From UBA8522 sp035528895 (lineage in GTDB: Bacteria; Acidobacteriota; Aminicenantia; Aminicenantales; UBA8522), in assembly GCA_035528895.1 (NCBI GenBank), contig DATKXS010000038.1, positions 1 through 64,000 of the forward strand: 64,000 nt of DNA, given 5' to 3'. Below the pieces are notes generated by a model. It had not been told where the DNA came from and did not search any database. It saw only the letters and a list, made by a program, of their open reading frames with translations. This document shows positions 1 to 8,283 of the stretch, in pieces. The position numbers and the translations under genes were made by a program. Every line of letters begins with the position of its first letter. Positions within the stretch are counted from its first letter, which is position 1.

Positions 1-62
1 CGGCGGGTCTTGCGTTTGATGTCCCGGATAATCGCCTCGGGCGAGGCCCTTTCGTCATTCAT
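1..62 (-). CDS. 5' end of IS3-type transposase orfA (partial)
   Basis: The frame opens with ATG at 62 (minus strand), six bases or less after an AGGAGAG motif, and gives about 20 residues before leaving the window. The residues include EAIIRDIKRKTR, which resembles the N-terminus of IS3-family OrfA proteins that continue into a helix-turn-helix (memory of the family, not a search). In IS3 elements OrfA binds the terminal repeats and is joined to OrfB by programmed frameshifting. Only the start is visible, so activity cannot be judged. Confidence 0.5.
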   Translation of the reverse strand, partial: MNDERASPEAIIRDIKRKTR

Positions 63-138
63 CTCTCCTAACTTGGTTTTGCTATTTGAAACCATGGCTT
101 AGGAGAAATCAATCCCTGTCCGAATTTTGCTGACGTCA
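1..138 (-). mobile_element. Left end of an IS3-family-like insertion sequence (runs off the left edge)
   Basis: Read on the minus strand, a TG-starting end at about 138 is followed by 75 bases of leader, an AGGAGAG ribosome-binding site and the start of a transposase-like frame. A TG terminal dinucleotide with a short leader before orfA is the usual layout of IS3-family elements. The element end coincides with the stop codon of the neighbouring helix-turn-helix gene, as expected if the element inserted into it. The other end and any target duplication lie outside the window, so the family assignment is an inference from 20 residues and the layout. Confidence 0.5.
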
Positions 139-444
139 AGCTACACCGAGCTCCCTAGCATAGCCGCGGAGGCCCTTTTCTTTCACCCCGCTCTCCAAGG
201 TGGAGAACTTATACTTTCTGAGGTTAGACCGCTTTGCCGGAGCTCTCGTATCTATCCCATTTTCTTTCAGTGAACGAAAGACCATATCTTTTGAACATCC
301 CAGGATTTCAGCAATCTCTCGGATTGACCTGGATTCTTTGATATAAAGCCTTTTCATCTCTGATTTGCCAGGCTTCTCCCCAATCGATGGCTTGCCCCTT
401 TTTGCCTCAAGGCCAACAGCTTCTTTATATTTTATTCTTGCCAC
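136..444 (-). CDS. Helix-turn-helix DNA-binding protein, probably truncated by the adjacent IS
   Basis: A 102-residue basic protein. Residues about 40-66 (SIREIAEILGCSKDMVFRSL) form a clear helix-turn-helix of the resolvase/homeodomain-like kind. The last residues, LRGYARELGVA, look like the beginning of a second helix-turn-helix that is cut off. The TGA stop lies at the presumed IS end (136-138), so the stop codon is probably contributed by the insertion. The native protein was therefore likely longer. Its role is unknown; proteins with two such motifs often accompany recombinases or endonucleases. Base composition is more AT-rich than in the metabolic genes to the right. Confidence 0.6.
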   Translation of the reverse strand: MARIKYKEAVGLEAKRGKPSIGEKPGKSEMKRLYIKESRSIREIAEILGCSKDMVFRSLKENGIDTRAPAKRSNLRKYKFSTLESGVKEKGLRGYARELGVA

Positions 445-659
445 TTTGAGAATTTTATTAAAATTCAGCCGTCATCTTTAATAAAGCTCTAAATCCAGCT
501 CTGCCATATTTTCTACTTTCTCGAATCTTCGCCGCATGCTGATGACAACGATCCGCGGCCGGGATTATTGTCTTTTCGTGAAGGGCCTTATCGATTCCGA
601 GCTTATCAGGAGGAACGGTCGCGCGGCGAATTAAGCAAACACCCGTGAAGCGGCCTTGT

Positions 660-1838
660 CTAACCAGTCATAAGGTTTTCTCCAGTTCCGGCGCAGAAGC
701 CCTGCGAGCACGCTTTTGTCATTACCCTGATCCCGTCGCTAACGAGTTCGAAACCCGCTTTCTGCAACCCTTCATTGATTATCTTGACGGATTCCCCGCT
801 CCAACCATAGGTTCCGAAGGCGGCCCCCTTCTTCCCGGAAAATTTCAATCCCCTGAGCTCCTCGAGGAAGCCGGCTACGGCCGAAAGGATCCCCCGGTTT
901 ATCGTCGGAGATCCGAGCAGGACGACCTTAGACTTGAAGACTTCGGTGATGACATCGTTCTTGTCGGAACGCGAGATGTTGAAAAGCTTCACGGCGACTT
1001 CACCACCCGCCGTTCTGATCCCCTGAGCGATGGCCTCGGCCATGCTGCGGGTCCCGTTCCACATGGAATCATAGACAATCGTGATCTGGTTCTCTCTATA
1101 ATCCTTGGACCACTCCAGGTATTTCTGGACAATCTGCAACGGTTGATCCCTCCAAACGACACCGTGGCTGGGACAGATCATCTCCAGTGGGAGATTCAAT
1201 TGGCCGAACTCCTCGATCTTTTTTTCGACCGGCCGGCTGAAGGGTGTGAGAATATTAGCGTAATACTTGATCGCCTCTTGATACAGTTCGGCTTGATCGA
1301 CCAGGTCGTTGAACATGAGTTCGCTGGCGTAATGCTGCCCAAAAGCATCGTTGCTGAAAAGGATGCTCTCCCCCGTCAGGTAGCTGAACATGCTGTCCGG
1401 CCAATGGAGCATCGGCGCCTCGATGAAGATCAGCTCTTTCCGGCCCAGGTTGAGCCGGTCGCCCGTTTTGACGGGGACGAAATTCCAATCTTCGTGATAA
1501 TGCCCTTTCAGCGATTTGACTCCATTGGCGGTACAATAGACGGGCGTTTTGGGAATGCGCTTCATGAGCTCGCCCAGGGCGCCGCTGTGATCGGTCTCGG
1601 CATGATTGGCGATGACATAGTCGATCTTATCCAGCCCGACTTCTTTTTCCAGATTTTCGACGAATTCCGAACCGAAGGGCCCCCAAACGGTATCTATCAG
1701 GACTGTTTTTTCATCCTTGACAAGATAGGAATTATAGGTCGAACCCCGGTGAGTGGAATATTCCGAGCCATGGAAATTTCTGATTTCCCAGTCGACCTTG
1801 CCGACCCAGTTAACGTCTTTTTTTATTTTTTTTAGCAT
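660..1838 (-). CDS. fprA: Flavodiiron protein (A-type flavoprotein, O2/NO reductase)
   Basis: A 392-residue soluble enzyme that reduces O2 to water and/or NO to N2O, using electrons from rubredoxin or a similar donor. The N-terminal metallo-beta-lactamase-like half carries the diiron ligands H79-x-E81-x-D83-H84, H145, D164 and H225, almost the numbering of Desulfovibrio ROO. The C-terminal flavodoxin-like half starts near residue 253 (ITIVYDSMWNGTRSMA) for FMN. I chose the ATG at 1838 because GGAGG lies five bases upstream; an in-frame ATG at 1853 has no such site. The gene is monocistronic, and no rubredoxin gene is seen nearby. The promoter carries a CRP/FNR-type palindrome (separate entry). 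Confidence 0.93.
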   Translation of the reverse strand: MLKKIKKDVNWVGKVDWEIRNFHGSEYSTHRGSTYNSYLVKDEKTVLIDTVWGPFGSEFVENLEKEVGLDKIDYVIANHAETDHSGALGELMKRIPKTPVYCTANGVKSLKGHYHEDWNFVPVKTGDRLNLGRKELIFIEAPMLHWPDSMFSYLTGESILFSNDAFGQHYASELMFNDLVDQAELYQEAIKYYANILTPFSRPVEKKIEEFGQLNLPLEMICPSHGVVWRDQPLQIVQKYLEWSKDYRENQITIVYDSMWNGTRSMAEAIAQGIRTAGGEVAVKLFNISRSDKNDVITEVFKSKVVLLGSPTINRGILSAVAGFLEELRGLKFSGKKGAAFGTYGWSGESVKIINEGLQKAGFELVSDGIRVMTKACSQGFCAGTGENLMTG

Positions 1839-1848
1839 CTCTGCCTCC

Positions 1849-1898
1849 ATCAATGAATATAGACCGGAATGATCATTCTCGCTTTGACTTAAGTCAAA
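1849..1898 (-). promoter_or_regulatory. CRP/FNR-type operator and promoter of the flavodiiron gene
   Basis: The 16-bp perfect palindrome TTTGACTTAAGTCAAA occupies 1883-1898. It fits the TTGAC-N4-GTCAA pattern described for HcpR/CRP-FNR-family regulators of nitrosative-stress genes. On the minus strand it is followed by 21 bases and then TATATT (1861-1856), a good -10. A start of transcription near 1849 puts the palindrome centre at about -41.5, the classical class II activator position. A further perfect palindrome, GAATGATCATTC (1867-1878), lies between box and -10. The regulator itself is not in the window. Confidence 0.6.
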
Positions 1899-2014
1899 TA
1901 TCCTCTGCTATTTATTGAGGGTATCATACCCATAACGGGGTTCACAACCGTGAAAACCCCTGCATTTCAAAAAAGATTTTCATCGAGAGCGACTTTTCAG
2001 TATAATGCGGAGTG

Positions 2015-2770
2015 ATGAAGCAGGTCATGATCAGTCGCCGGACGCCGACGATTGTCATCCTTTTCATCCTGATATGTGGATTTCTTCCCGCCAACCAGGA
2101 AACACCTCCCCAGGATAAGCCGCCGGCCCCAGCTCCGGACCCTCTTTACGTCCGCCTGACCTTCTATCCCACGGCCAGCCTCTCCAGGTTTGATTACAAT
2201 AACGACGTCGACCTCTACGAGGTTCGCGCCTATGCGGAAATCCGCCTGAAATCCGAGGCCGGCGAGATCGTCCGCGACGCCCGGATAACGGCCCTCTCCC
2301 AGACCCTTGACTTTCAGAAGGACCATTATGAAAAGAAGATCGTCGTCGACAAAAACAGACTCCCGGGCGAAGTGGATGTCCTCATCTCCGCCGGCGAGCA
2401 GCCAGCCATCCGGCGAAAATTCCCCATTCCTTTTTGGCTGATTCTCCTCGGACCCAGGCCGGCCATCGTCGATCCCGGCCTGGACCTCGCCGTCAAGTGG
2501 CGTTTCAGCGCCTTTTCCGCCCAGGCGGACGTCCGGGTTTACGACTTCAAGAAGGGAAACGCCGTCTTCGAGCTCAACGACGTGGGGGAAAACGAAGTGA
2601 CCGTGCCGGCGGGAAAACTCCCGGGGTCGACGATCGTGAGAATCTATATCATCTCATCCTGGCTCTTCAAGCGCTTCCTCAGCGGCGAAGAATTCGTCCG
2701 CGGTTCCGAGGTCAACATCATCCCCTGGAGTCAGGTTTTCATCAGGACAAATGAGAGGCCCGAGGAATAG
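2015..2770 (+). CDS. Secreted protein of unknown function
   Basis: About 251 residues. A hydrophobic stretch near the N-terminus (IVILFILICGFLPA) predicts export, followed by a proline-rich linker and a domain rich in beta-strand patterns. A second hydrophobic segment, PFWLILLGPRPAIV, lies mid-protein. I do not recognise the family. TATAAT at 2001-2006 is a good -10; the start could be GTG 2012, ATG 2015 or ATG 2027. The gene is followed after three bases by a beta-barrel protein gene and then a sulfatase, so the three are probably co-transcribed and exported. No catalytic motif is visible. Confidence 0.75.
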   Translation: MKQVMISRRTPTIVILFILICGFLPANQETPPQDKPPAPAPDPLYVRLTFYPTASLSRFDYNNDVDLYEVRAYAEIRLKSEAGEIVRDARITALSQTLDFQKDHYEKKIVVDKNRLPGEVDVLISAGEQPAIRRKFPIPFWLILLGPRPAIVDPGLDLAVKWRFSAFSAQADVRVYDFKKGNAVFELNDVGENEVTVPAGKLPGSTIVRIYIISSWLFKRFLSGEEFVRGSEVNIIPWSQVFIRTNERPEE

Positions 2771-2773
2771 ATT

Positions 2774-4063
2774 ATGAAGAGAACGTTCTCATTCTGTCTC
2801 ATCGCCTTGGCGGCCCTGGCTGCCGCGCCCGCCCTCTCTCAGCCCCGGGAGGAAAAAATTCAGGTGGTCCCCCGCGAAGAAATGCGGAGCATCGCCCCCA
2901 ACGTCTACCTCGACTGCGCCCGCCGGAACTGTGACTTTGATTTCATCAAGACCGAGATCACCTTCGTCAACTATGTCCGGGACCGGCAGAGCGCGGACGT
3001 CCACATCATCGTCACCCAGCAGACCACGGGGAGCGGGGGAGGCGATTACACGATCTTTTTCATCGGCCTGAAGCGGCACAAAGGCAAGGACGCCACGCTC
3101 CATTGCTTCTCCAAGCCCACCGACACGGAGGACCAGGTCCGCAGGGGCCTGGCCAATATCCTGAAGCAGGGCTTGGTCCCTTATGTCTATGACACCCCGC
3201 TTTCGGAATTCATCTCCGTCTCCTACGCTCAAAAAAAAGACTTCCGGCCGACGCCCGACCAAGACAAGTGGAATTATTGGGTGTTCAGTGTCGGGCTGCG
3301 GGGATTCGGAGCCTTCGAAGAACTTTCCAAGAGATATTCCTACCAGGTCAATCTGTCAGCCAACCGGACGACCGAGGCGACGAAATTCCGGCTTTCTGCC
3401 GGCACCAATATCAACAACCGGAAGTACGAAGTCAGCGACGAAGAGACGATCATCAGCAAGACCAGCCGGAAATATCTCTCGAGTTCGTTGATTAAGAGCA
3501 TCGACGGCCACTGGTCATGGGGCGCCACGGCCAGCTTCTACTCTTCGACCTACGATAACGCCGAGCTCTTTACTTCTTTCGGCCCGGCCGTCGAATACAA
3601 TATCTTTCCCTATGACCTGGCGACCCGGCGCGAGCTCCGGATCCAGTACCGTATCGGTTTCAGCAGACGGGACTATTATGAACTGACGGTCTACGAAAAA
3701 GAGAAGGAGAGCCTGTTCAACCAGAATCTTCAGGTCATCCTGGAACTCAAGGAGCCCTGGGGCTCGGGAGGGGTCGAGCTATCCGGGTCCACCTTTCTCC
3801 ACGACCTCAGCAAGAACAACCTCCGGGCCGAGGCGGGAATCTGGGTGAATCTTTACAAAGGGTTGTCGTTCAACCTCGGCGGCGAATACTCTCGGGTGAG
3901 AGACCAACTGTCACTCCCCCTGGAGGGTGCGACAGAGGAAGAGATCCTCCTCGAGCTCAAACGCCTGGCCACTAGCTACACCCTGCGGTTCGAGATGGGC
4001 TTCAACTACCGTTTTGGTTCGATCTACAGCAACGTTGTCAACCCTCGGTTCGGGAATATGTGA
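2774..4063 (+). CDS. Probable outer-membrane beta-barrel protein of unknown function
   Basis: A 429-residue protein with a clear signal peptide (FCLIALAALAAAPALSQ). Residues about 25-160 form a globular domain with a CARRNCDFDFI cysteine pair. From about residue 165 to the end there are many alternating polar/hydrophobic strands with aromatic residues, and a C-terminal stretch (FRFGSIYSNVVNPRF-like) typical of outer-membrane barrels. I infer an N-terminal periplasmic domain and a C-terminal barrel. The gene sits three bases after an exported protein and 13 bases before a sulfatase, so it may be the envelope partner of that enzyme. The precise family is not recognised. Confidence 0.7.
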   Translation: MKRTFSFCLIALAALAAAPALSQPREEKIQVVPREEMRSIAPNVYLDCARRNCDFDFIKTEITFVNYVRDRQSADVHIIVTQQTTGSGGGDYTIFFIGLKRHKGKDATLHCFSKPTDTEDQVRRGLANILKQGLVPYVYDTPLSEFISVSYAQKKDFRPTPDQDKWNYWVFSVGLRGFGAFEELSKRYSYQVNLSANRTTEATKFRLSAGTNINNRKYEVSDEETIISKTSRKYLSSSLIKSIDGHWSWGATASFYSSTYDNAELFTSFGPAVEYNIFPYDLATRRELRIQYRIGFSRRDYYELTVYEKEKESLFNQNLQVILELKEPWGSGGVELSGSTFLHDLSKNNLRAEAGIWVNLYKGLSFNLGGEYSRVRDQLSLPLEGATEEEILLELKRLATSYTLRFEMGFNYRFGSIYSNVVNPRFGNM

Positions 4064-4076
4064 AAGACGAGGCGTG

Positions 4077-5570
4077 ATGACCAGACCCATCGTGCGACGG
4101 GATGTCCTGAAGGCGCTGGGGGGAGCGGTCCTGGCTGCGGCGGTCCCCGGTGGTTTTTCTTCCTGCGCGCGGCTGCGGTCAAAGAAACTCCCGAATTTCG
4201 TCATCATCTTCGCCGACGACCTGGGTTATGCCGATGTCGGATGCTATGGAGCGAAGGGTTTTGAAACGCCGAACCTGGACGAGATGGCGGCCCAGGGAGT
4301 CAGGTTCACCGACTTCTACGTCCCCCAGGCGGTCTGCAGCGCCTCCCGGGTCGCCCTCCTGACCGGCTGCTATCCGAACCGGGTCAGCCTCCTCCATGCC
4401 CTAATGCCCTGGGCGGAGAACGGGATCAGTTCCGATGAAGAAACTCTTGCGGAAGTCTTGAAGAAAAAGGGATACGTCTGCGGGATCTTCGGCAAATGGC
4501 ACCTCGGCCATCACAGGGAGTTTCTTCCCCTGCAACACGGATTCGATGAATACTTCGGACTCCCCTACTCGAACGATATGTGGCCGGTGGGTTTCGACGG
4601 CCGGCCCGTCGGGCCGGAGGAATCCAAAGCCCGCTATCCCTTTCCCCCTCTTATCGAGGGAAACACCAAGGTTTCCGAGATCCGGACCCTGGCGGACCAG
4701 GACCGGCTGACGACCCTCTACACAGGGCGGGCCGGCCGCTTCATCGAAAAAAACAAGGATCGGCCCTTCTTCCTTTATGTCCCTCATTCCATGGTCCATA
4801 TCCCGCTCGGAGTTTCGGAGAAATTCCGGGGGAAAAGCAATCAAGGCCTGTACGGTGACGTCATCATGGAGCTCGATTGGTCAGTTGGAGAGATCCTCAA
4901 AGCCTTGGAGAAAGCCGGCCTCGAAAGGACAACACTCGTCGTCTTCGCCAGCGACAACGGCCCTTGGCTTAATTTCGGGAATCACGCCGGGTCGGCCGGA
5001 CCGCTGCGCGAGGGAAAAGGATCGGAATGGGAGGGCGGCGTCCGGGTGCCCTGTATCATGCGCTGGCCGGGGCGGATCAAGGCGGGGTCTGTGTGCAGCG
5101 AACCCTCCGCCACGATGGATATCCTGCCGACCTTCGCGGCGATTGCCGGGGCACCTCTCCCGGAAAAGAAGATCGACGGCTTCAACTTACTCCCGCTGCT
5201 CAGCGGAGAAACCGGCGTCTCGCCGCGGCAGGAGCTACTCTACTACTACGGGACGGAATTCCAGGCCGTCCGGCAGGGGAAATGGAAGCTCCACGTTCCC
5301 CACACCTATACATCGTACGAGGGCCTGGAGCCGGGCCGGGATGGCTTCCCGGGACCCACGGAAAAAAGAAAAACAGGATACGAGCTCTACGACCTGGAAA
5401 AAGACATCGGCGAGCGACATAACGTCATCGAGCTGTTCCCGGATGTCGCCGAGCATCTAATGGCCCTGGCGGAGCGGGCAAGGGAGGAACTGGGAGACGG
5501 CGAACGCCCCGGCCGGGAGGTCCGGCCCTGCGGACAGATCAAGAAACCCCTAGATGACTCAGGCCGGTAG
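4077..5570 (+). CDS. Formylglycine-dependent sulfatase (arylsulfatase family), exported
   Basis: A 497-residue S1-family sulfatase that would remove sulfate esters from glycans or aryl sulfates. The start at ATG 4077 gives a Tat-like signal (RRDVLKALGG, then an Ala-rich stretch ending in a Cys, possibly a lipoprotein). Metal ligands DD of FADDLGYADVG are near residue 45. C87 in CSASR is the residue matured to formylglycine, followed by LLTGCYPNR. GKWHLGH and SDNGPW are also present. A longer upstream frame overlaps the previous gene and is not credible. No sulfatase-maturing enzyme is in the window. It ends the three-gene unit that begins at about 2.0 kb. Confidence 0.93.
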   Translation: MTRPIVRRDVLKALGGAVLAAAVPGGFSSCARLRSKKLPNFVIIFADDLGYADVGCYGAKGFETPNLDEMAAQGVRFTDFYVPQAVCSASRVALLTGCYPNRVSLLHALMPWAENGISSDEETLAEVLKKKGYVCGIFGKWHLGHHREFLPLQHGFDEYFGLPYSNDMWPVGFDGRPVGPEESKARYPFPPLIEGNTKVSEIRTLADQDRLTTLYTGRAGRFIEKNKDRPFFLYVPHSMVHIPLGVSEKFRGKSNQGLYGDVIMELDWSVGEILKALEKAGLERTTLVVFASDNGPWLNFGNHAGSAGPLREGKGSEWEGGVRVPCIMRWPGRIKAGSVCSEPSATMDILPTFAAIAGAPLPEKKIDGFNLLPLLSGETGVSPRQELLYYYGTEFQAVRQGKWKLHVPHTYTSYEGLEPGRDGFPGPTEKRKTGYELYDLEKDIGERHNVIELFPDVAEHLMALAERAREELGDGERPGREVRPCGQIKKPLDDSGR

Positions 5571-5606
5571 AGAGTCCGAATCTTCAACCGCCGCGGGCGG
5601 CCCGGT

Positions 5607-7088
5607 TCATTTCTCTTTGATGAGTCTGTTCAACCGTTCGATCGCGTTGGTGTTATCAGGATCCAGTTCCAAGGATTTGGCATAGTTCTTGATCGCCAGC
5701 GTTTTGTCGCCCTTGGCCGCGTAGGCTTCGGCCAGGCTGTCATATCCGTTGGCATCCTGGGGGTAAGCTTCGATATTCAATAGGAAGATCTTGATAGCGT
5801 CGTCAAATCGATCCTCTCCGAACAGCGCGTAGCCCAACCCGTTCAGTTCGACGGGCCGTAAGTCGAACTCGCTGGGCCTCGTTTTCTTGAGTTCATGATA
5901 TTGCCTGATGGCGGTATCCAGGTCTTTTTTCCGCATAGTTTCAATAAGAGTGCGGGCGATGGATTTCTTGGGAGGATCAACGGGCTCATCATAAAGGATC
6001 CGGCAGATCGAGGTGCTCATTTCGCGCAGGCTGGTCCCCCCCGTATTGTTGAGAAGCACGATCAGGTGTTTGTCATCAACGTAGCGCTCGATCAGGGTGT
6101 TGAAGCCGTTGATTCCTCCGCCGTGCGATATGAGAGCGACCTCCCGTTTGGACTGGGGCAGTTTTTTCTTGCCCACTCCCCAGCCATAGCCGTAGGCGGC
6201 TCCGCCCATCGGAACATGCGGCCTGAAAAGAAGTTCCTTCATCTTGGCGGAGAGCAATTTATCCGTGTACAGAGCCTGGTCCCAGAAGAAAAGGTCCTCA
6301 ACCGTCGAATACAGGGAGCCGGCTGCGTAAGGCAGGGACATATCAAGGTAGGGAGCGTTCGTATGACCCTCCAGCGATTGTTCGTAACCGGCAGCCCGGT
6401 CCGGGATGATGGGCCCGTGATGGTCATAGCCCGAGTTCTTCATTCCCAGGGGCTTGAAGATCTTCTCCTCCAAGACTTTTTCGTATGGCTGTCCGGTGAT
6501 TTTCTCGATCACGGCTCCCAGGATAAAATAGCCGGAATTGTTGTAATTGAACCTGGCGCCGGGTTCGAATTCCAGGTCGCCGCTGCAATACTTTTTGACG
6601 AATTCTTCGACACCATAGGGATCGCGGCTGACCTCATCCATGAAATTCGGCAGATTCGTATAGCTGGGGACCCCGGAGGTGTGCGTCAGGAGGTGGTGGA
6701 TTGTGACTTTCTTTCCCGTGTCCTCGCGATAATAAGGGAGGTAGTCGGAGAGCTTCCCTTCCGGAGTGACCTTGCCTTCCTCGACGAGCTGAAGGATCAG
6801 CATAGAGGTGAACTGCTTGGTTATGGAGCCTAGCCGGAACTTGGTGTCGGGCCTGTTGGGAATATTCCATTCCATGTTGGCCAGCCCAAAACCCTTTTTA
6901 TAGATGACCCGGCCTCCCTCGGCCACCAGTGCTGTCCCGTTGAACTTGCCATAATCATAATAGAGCTTCAGCAGACCGTCGATCTGATCGGCCTTATTCT
7001 GGGAGAAGACCGGGGACGAAAGGGCGAAGAAAAGCATCAAGATGGCTATCAGGGCCCCAGGTGAAGTAAGCCGGGTCTTTTTTCTCAT
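5607..7088 (-). CDS. Exported serine hydrolase (beta-lactamase/class C PBP fold) with C-terminal TPRs
   Basis: 493 residues from the ATG at 7088, chosen because AGGAGG precedes it and a signal peptide follows (LIAILMLFFALSSPVFSQ). The S12-type fold is shown by S88-x-x-K91 (SITK), the Y182-N-N motif and an HGGG-like segment (ISHGGGINGF) near residue 330. The last about 100 residues form tetratricopeptide repeats (SLAEAYAAKGDKTLAIKNYA). Such proteins act as periplasmic esterases, peptidases or amidases; true beta-lactamase activity is not implied. The gene converges on the sulfatase with a gap of 36 bases. Substrate unknown. Confidence 0.88.
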   Translation of the reverse strand: MRKKTRLTSPGALIAILMLFFALSSPVFSQNKADQIDGLLKLYYDYGKFNGTALVAEGGRVIYKKGFGLANMEWNIPNRPDTKFRLGSITKQFTSMLILQLVEEGKVTPEGKLSDYLPYYREDTGKKVTIHHLLTHTSGVPSYTNLPNFMDEVSRDPYGVEEFVKKYCSGDLEFEPGARFNYNNSGYFILGAVIEKITGQPYEKVLEEKIFKPLGMKNSGYDHHGPIIPDRAAGYEQSLEGHTNAPYLDMSLPYAAGSLYSTVEDLFFWDQALYTDKLLSAKMKELLFRPHVPMGGAAYGYGWGVGKKKLPQSKREVALISHGGGINGFNTLIERYVDDKHLIVLLNNTGGTSLREMSTSICRILYDEPVDPPKKSIARTLIETMRKKDLDTAIRQYHELKKTRPSEFDLRPVELNGLGYALFGEDRFDDAIKIFLLNIEAYPQDANGYDSLAEAYAAKGDKTLAIKNYAKSLELDPDNTNAIERLNRLIKEK

Positions 7089-7289
7089 CAATGGACCTCC
7101 TGTTTGAAGCATAAATCCAATTCCTTCCAAGAAATAAATTGCGGAGAACAATATTCCTCACCATGAATACGATTGATGTCCAGAAAAGTTTCGTCCTGGG
7201 AGCCGCTCAAGGCTTCTCCACTCAGGCCACAGACCCACGCTGCTTTGCAGCTCCGGATATGGCTCTGCCTGGAGAAAAAGAGGCGGCCT

Positions 7290-7562
7290 TCAGCCCTGGC
7301 GGGCGTCATAGTAGAGAGCGGCCGCTCCCAGGATCGCGATCTCCGGCTGGTCGGAGATCTCGATGACGATCCTCTCCAGGCTCTTATGGTAGGGGAACGA
7401 CCTCATCCTTTCCCGCATTCCTTTTTCGAAAAGGGAGAACGCGCGGGAAACCGAGCCGCCCAAGATGATAGCCTCGGGATCGACGGCCAGAAGAATAAGA
7501 AACTCCTTTTTCTGCTGCGCTGGCGAAATGAGTGTTCGTGCGTCAATTTTGCCTCGTCCCAT
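7290..7562 (-). pseudogene. C-terminal fragment of a ROK-family sugar kinase
   Basis: The frame encodes only about 70 recognisable residues of the end of a ROK protein: VDPEAIILGGSVSRAF, then a conserved C-terminal tail ILGAAALYYDA. Full ROK kinases are about 300 residues and carry an N-terminal DxGGT phosphate loop and a CxCGxxGC-type zinc site; both are missing. The residues before VDPEA do not fit the family. The missing 5' part should lie to the right but is replaced by the low-GC integrase region, so the gene was probably broken by an integration or deletion event near 7.5 kb. Confidence 0.7.
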
Positions 7563-8283
7563 CGTTGAGGATGATAGATCGGTCCGTCGTCGGATATCAA
7601 ATCGATATGGAGCTAAAACTGACAGGAAGGCGCCGGGAAACTTCGGACAAGGCAGAAGGTGCCGGAAATCAGATTGACCTCTCCCTTTGTCACCTTGTTG
7701 TCACCAACTTTGACTAAAACCGCCTAGCTACGACTAAGGACGCTTAAAACAAAAAAACGCCAAAGACGCTGAAATATCAGGGAAAACAGGGGGAAACAGA
7801 TGGTGGCGCTGACCGGGATCGAACCGGCGACCTCTTGACTGCCAGTCAAGCTGGCCCCGCTGCCATCCTTCTGCCACTGTGTCACCTAGTGTGTCACCTA
7901 TTTACATCCAACAATACGGATAATGCAGACAATACAGATAATGCAAAACTCCCTGATTTTCCTGTAATTACCTAATTTTTCAGTAAGTTGCTGGCAAATA
8001 TGAGCTTAACGGAATAAGCTCAGTTCTTCTTCCTGGAGAATTTTAAGTCCCTTGTGCCTATATCCTTCGCCAAGAATTGAACTGTTCTACTCGAGCCTTT
8101 GTTAGCTCTTTTTCTTCCACTCCAATGTCTCTGTTGACTTCGACTCTTTTCAGGTCTCATATACCTAGCAATTTTTCAGATAGCCATTTATGGGATCCTC
8201 AGGTTAGAGCATCTAGAGCTTTAGAGTTCAGGTATATTGACTATGGAAAAACCAGGTTTACAATTAAATTAGAGAAGCCATAT
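7563..8283. other. AT-rich gene-free stretch with paired GTCACC repeats (candidate recombination site)
   Basis: No credible gene is seen between the ROK fragment and the integrase. GTCACC occurs as two direct pairs: 7689 and 7700, and 7881 and 7893. Spacing within each pair is 11-12 bases, about one helical turn. The two pairs flank a tRNA-like segment containing the perfect inverted repeat CTTGACT-GCC-AGTCAAG (7834-7850). GACTAA is also repeated near 7712 and 7734. This is what arm sites around a tyrosine-recombinase core would look like, but no activity can be shown from sequence. Composition is clearly lower in GC than in neighbouring genes. Confidence 0.4.
7801..7875 (-). tRNA. tRNA-like sequence, probably a pseudo-tRNA or attachment-site half (anticodon GGC)
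   Basis: On the minus strand the 3' half is convincing: a five-pair anticodon stem CTTGA/TCAAG with loop CTGGCAG (anticodon GGC, alanine), a five-base variable loop, a T arm with TTCGATC, acceptor strand CAGCGCC, discriminator A and encoded CCA (7801-7803). The 5' half is poor: a D-arm TGGC/GCCA is possible, but only the first three of seven acceptor positions (GGCAGAA) pair, and the alanine G3-U70 identity pair would be absent. I read it as a decayed gene or a hybrid left by integration, not a functional tRNA. Confidence 0.45.

Noticed and set aside
645..1835. Long plus-strand frame over the flavodiiron gene
   Set aside because: It is the opposite-strand shadow of a gene whose active-site residues and start signals are clear; no family motif on the plus strand.
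7801..7875. tmRNA 3' end
   Set aside because: An anticodon stem-loop of seven bases with GGC is present, which tmRNA lacks.
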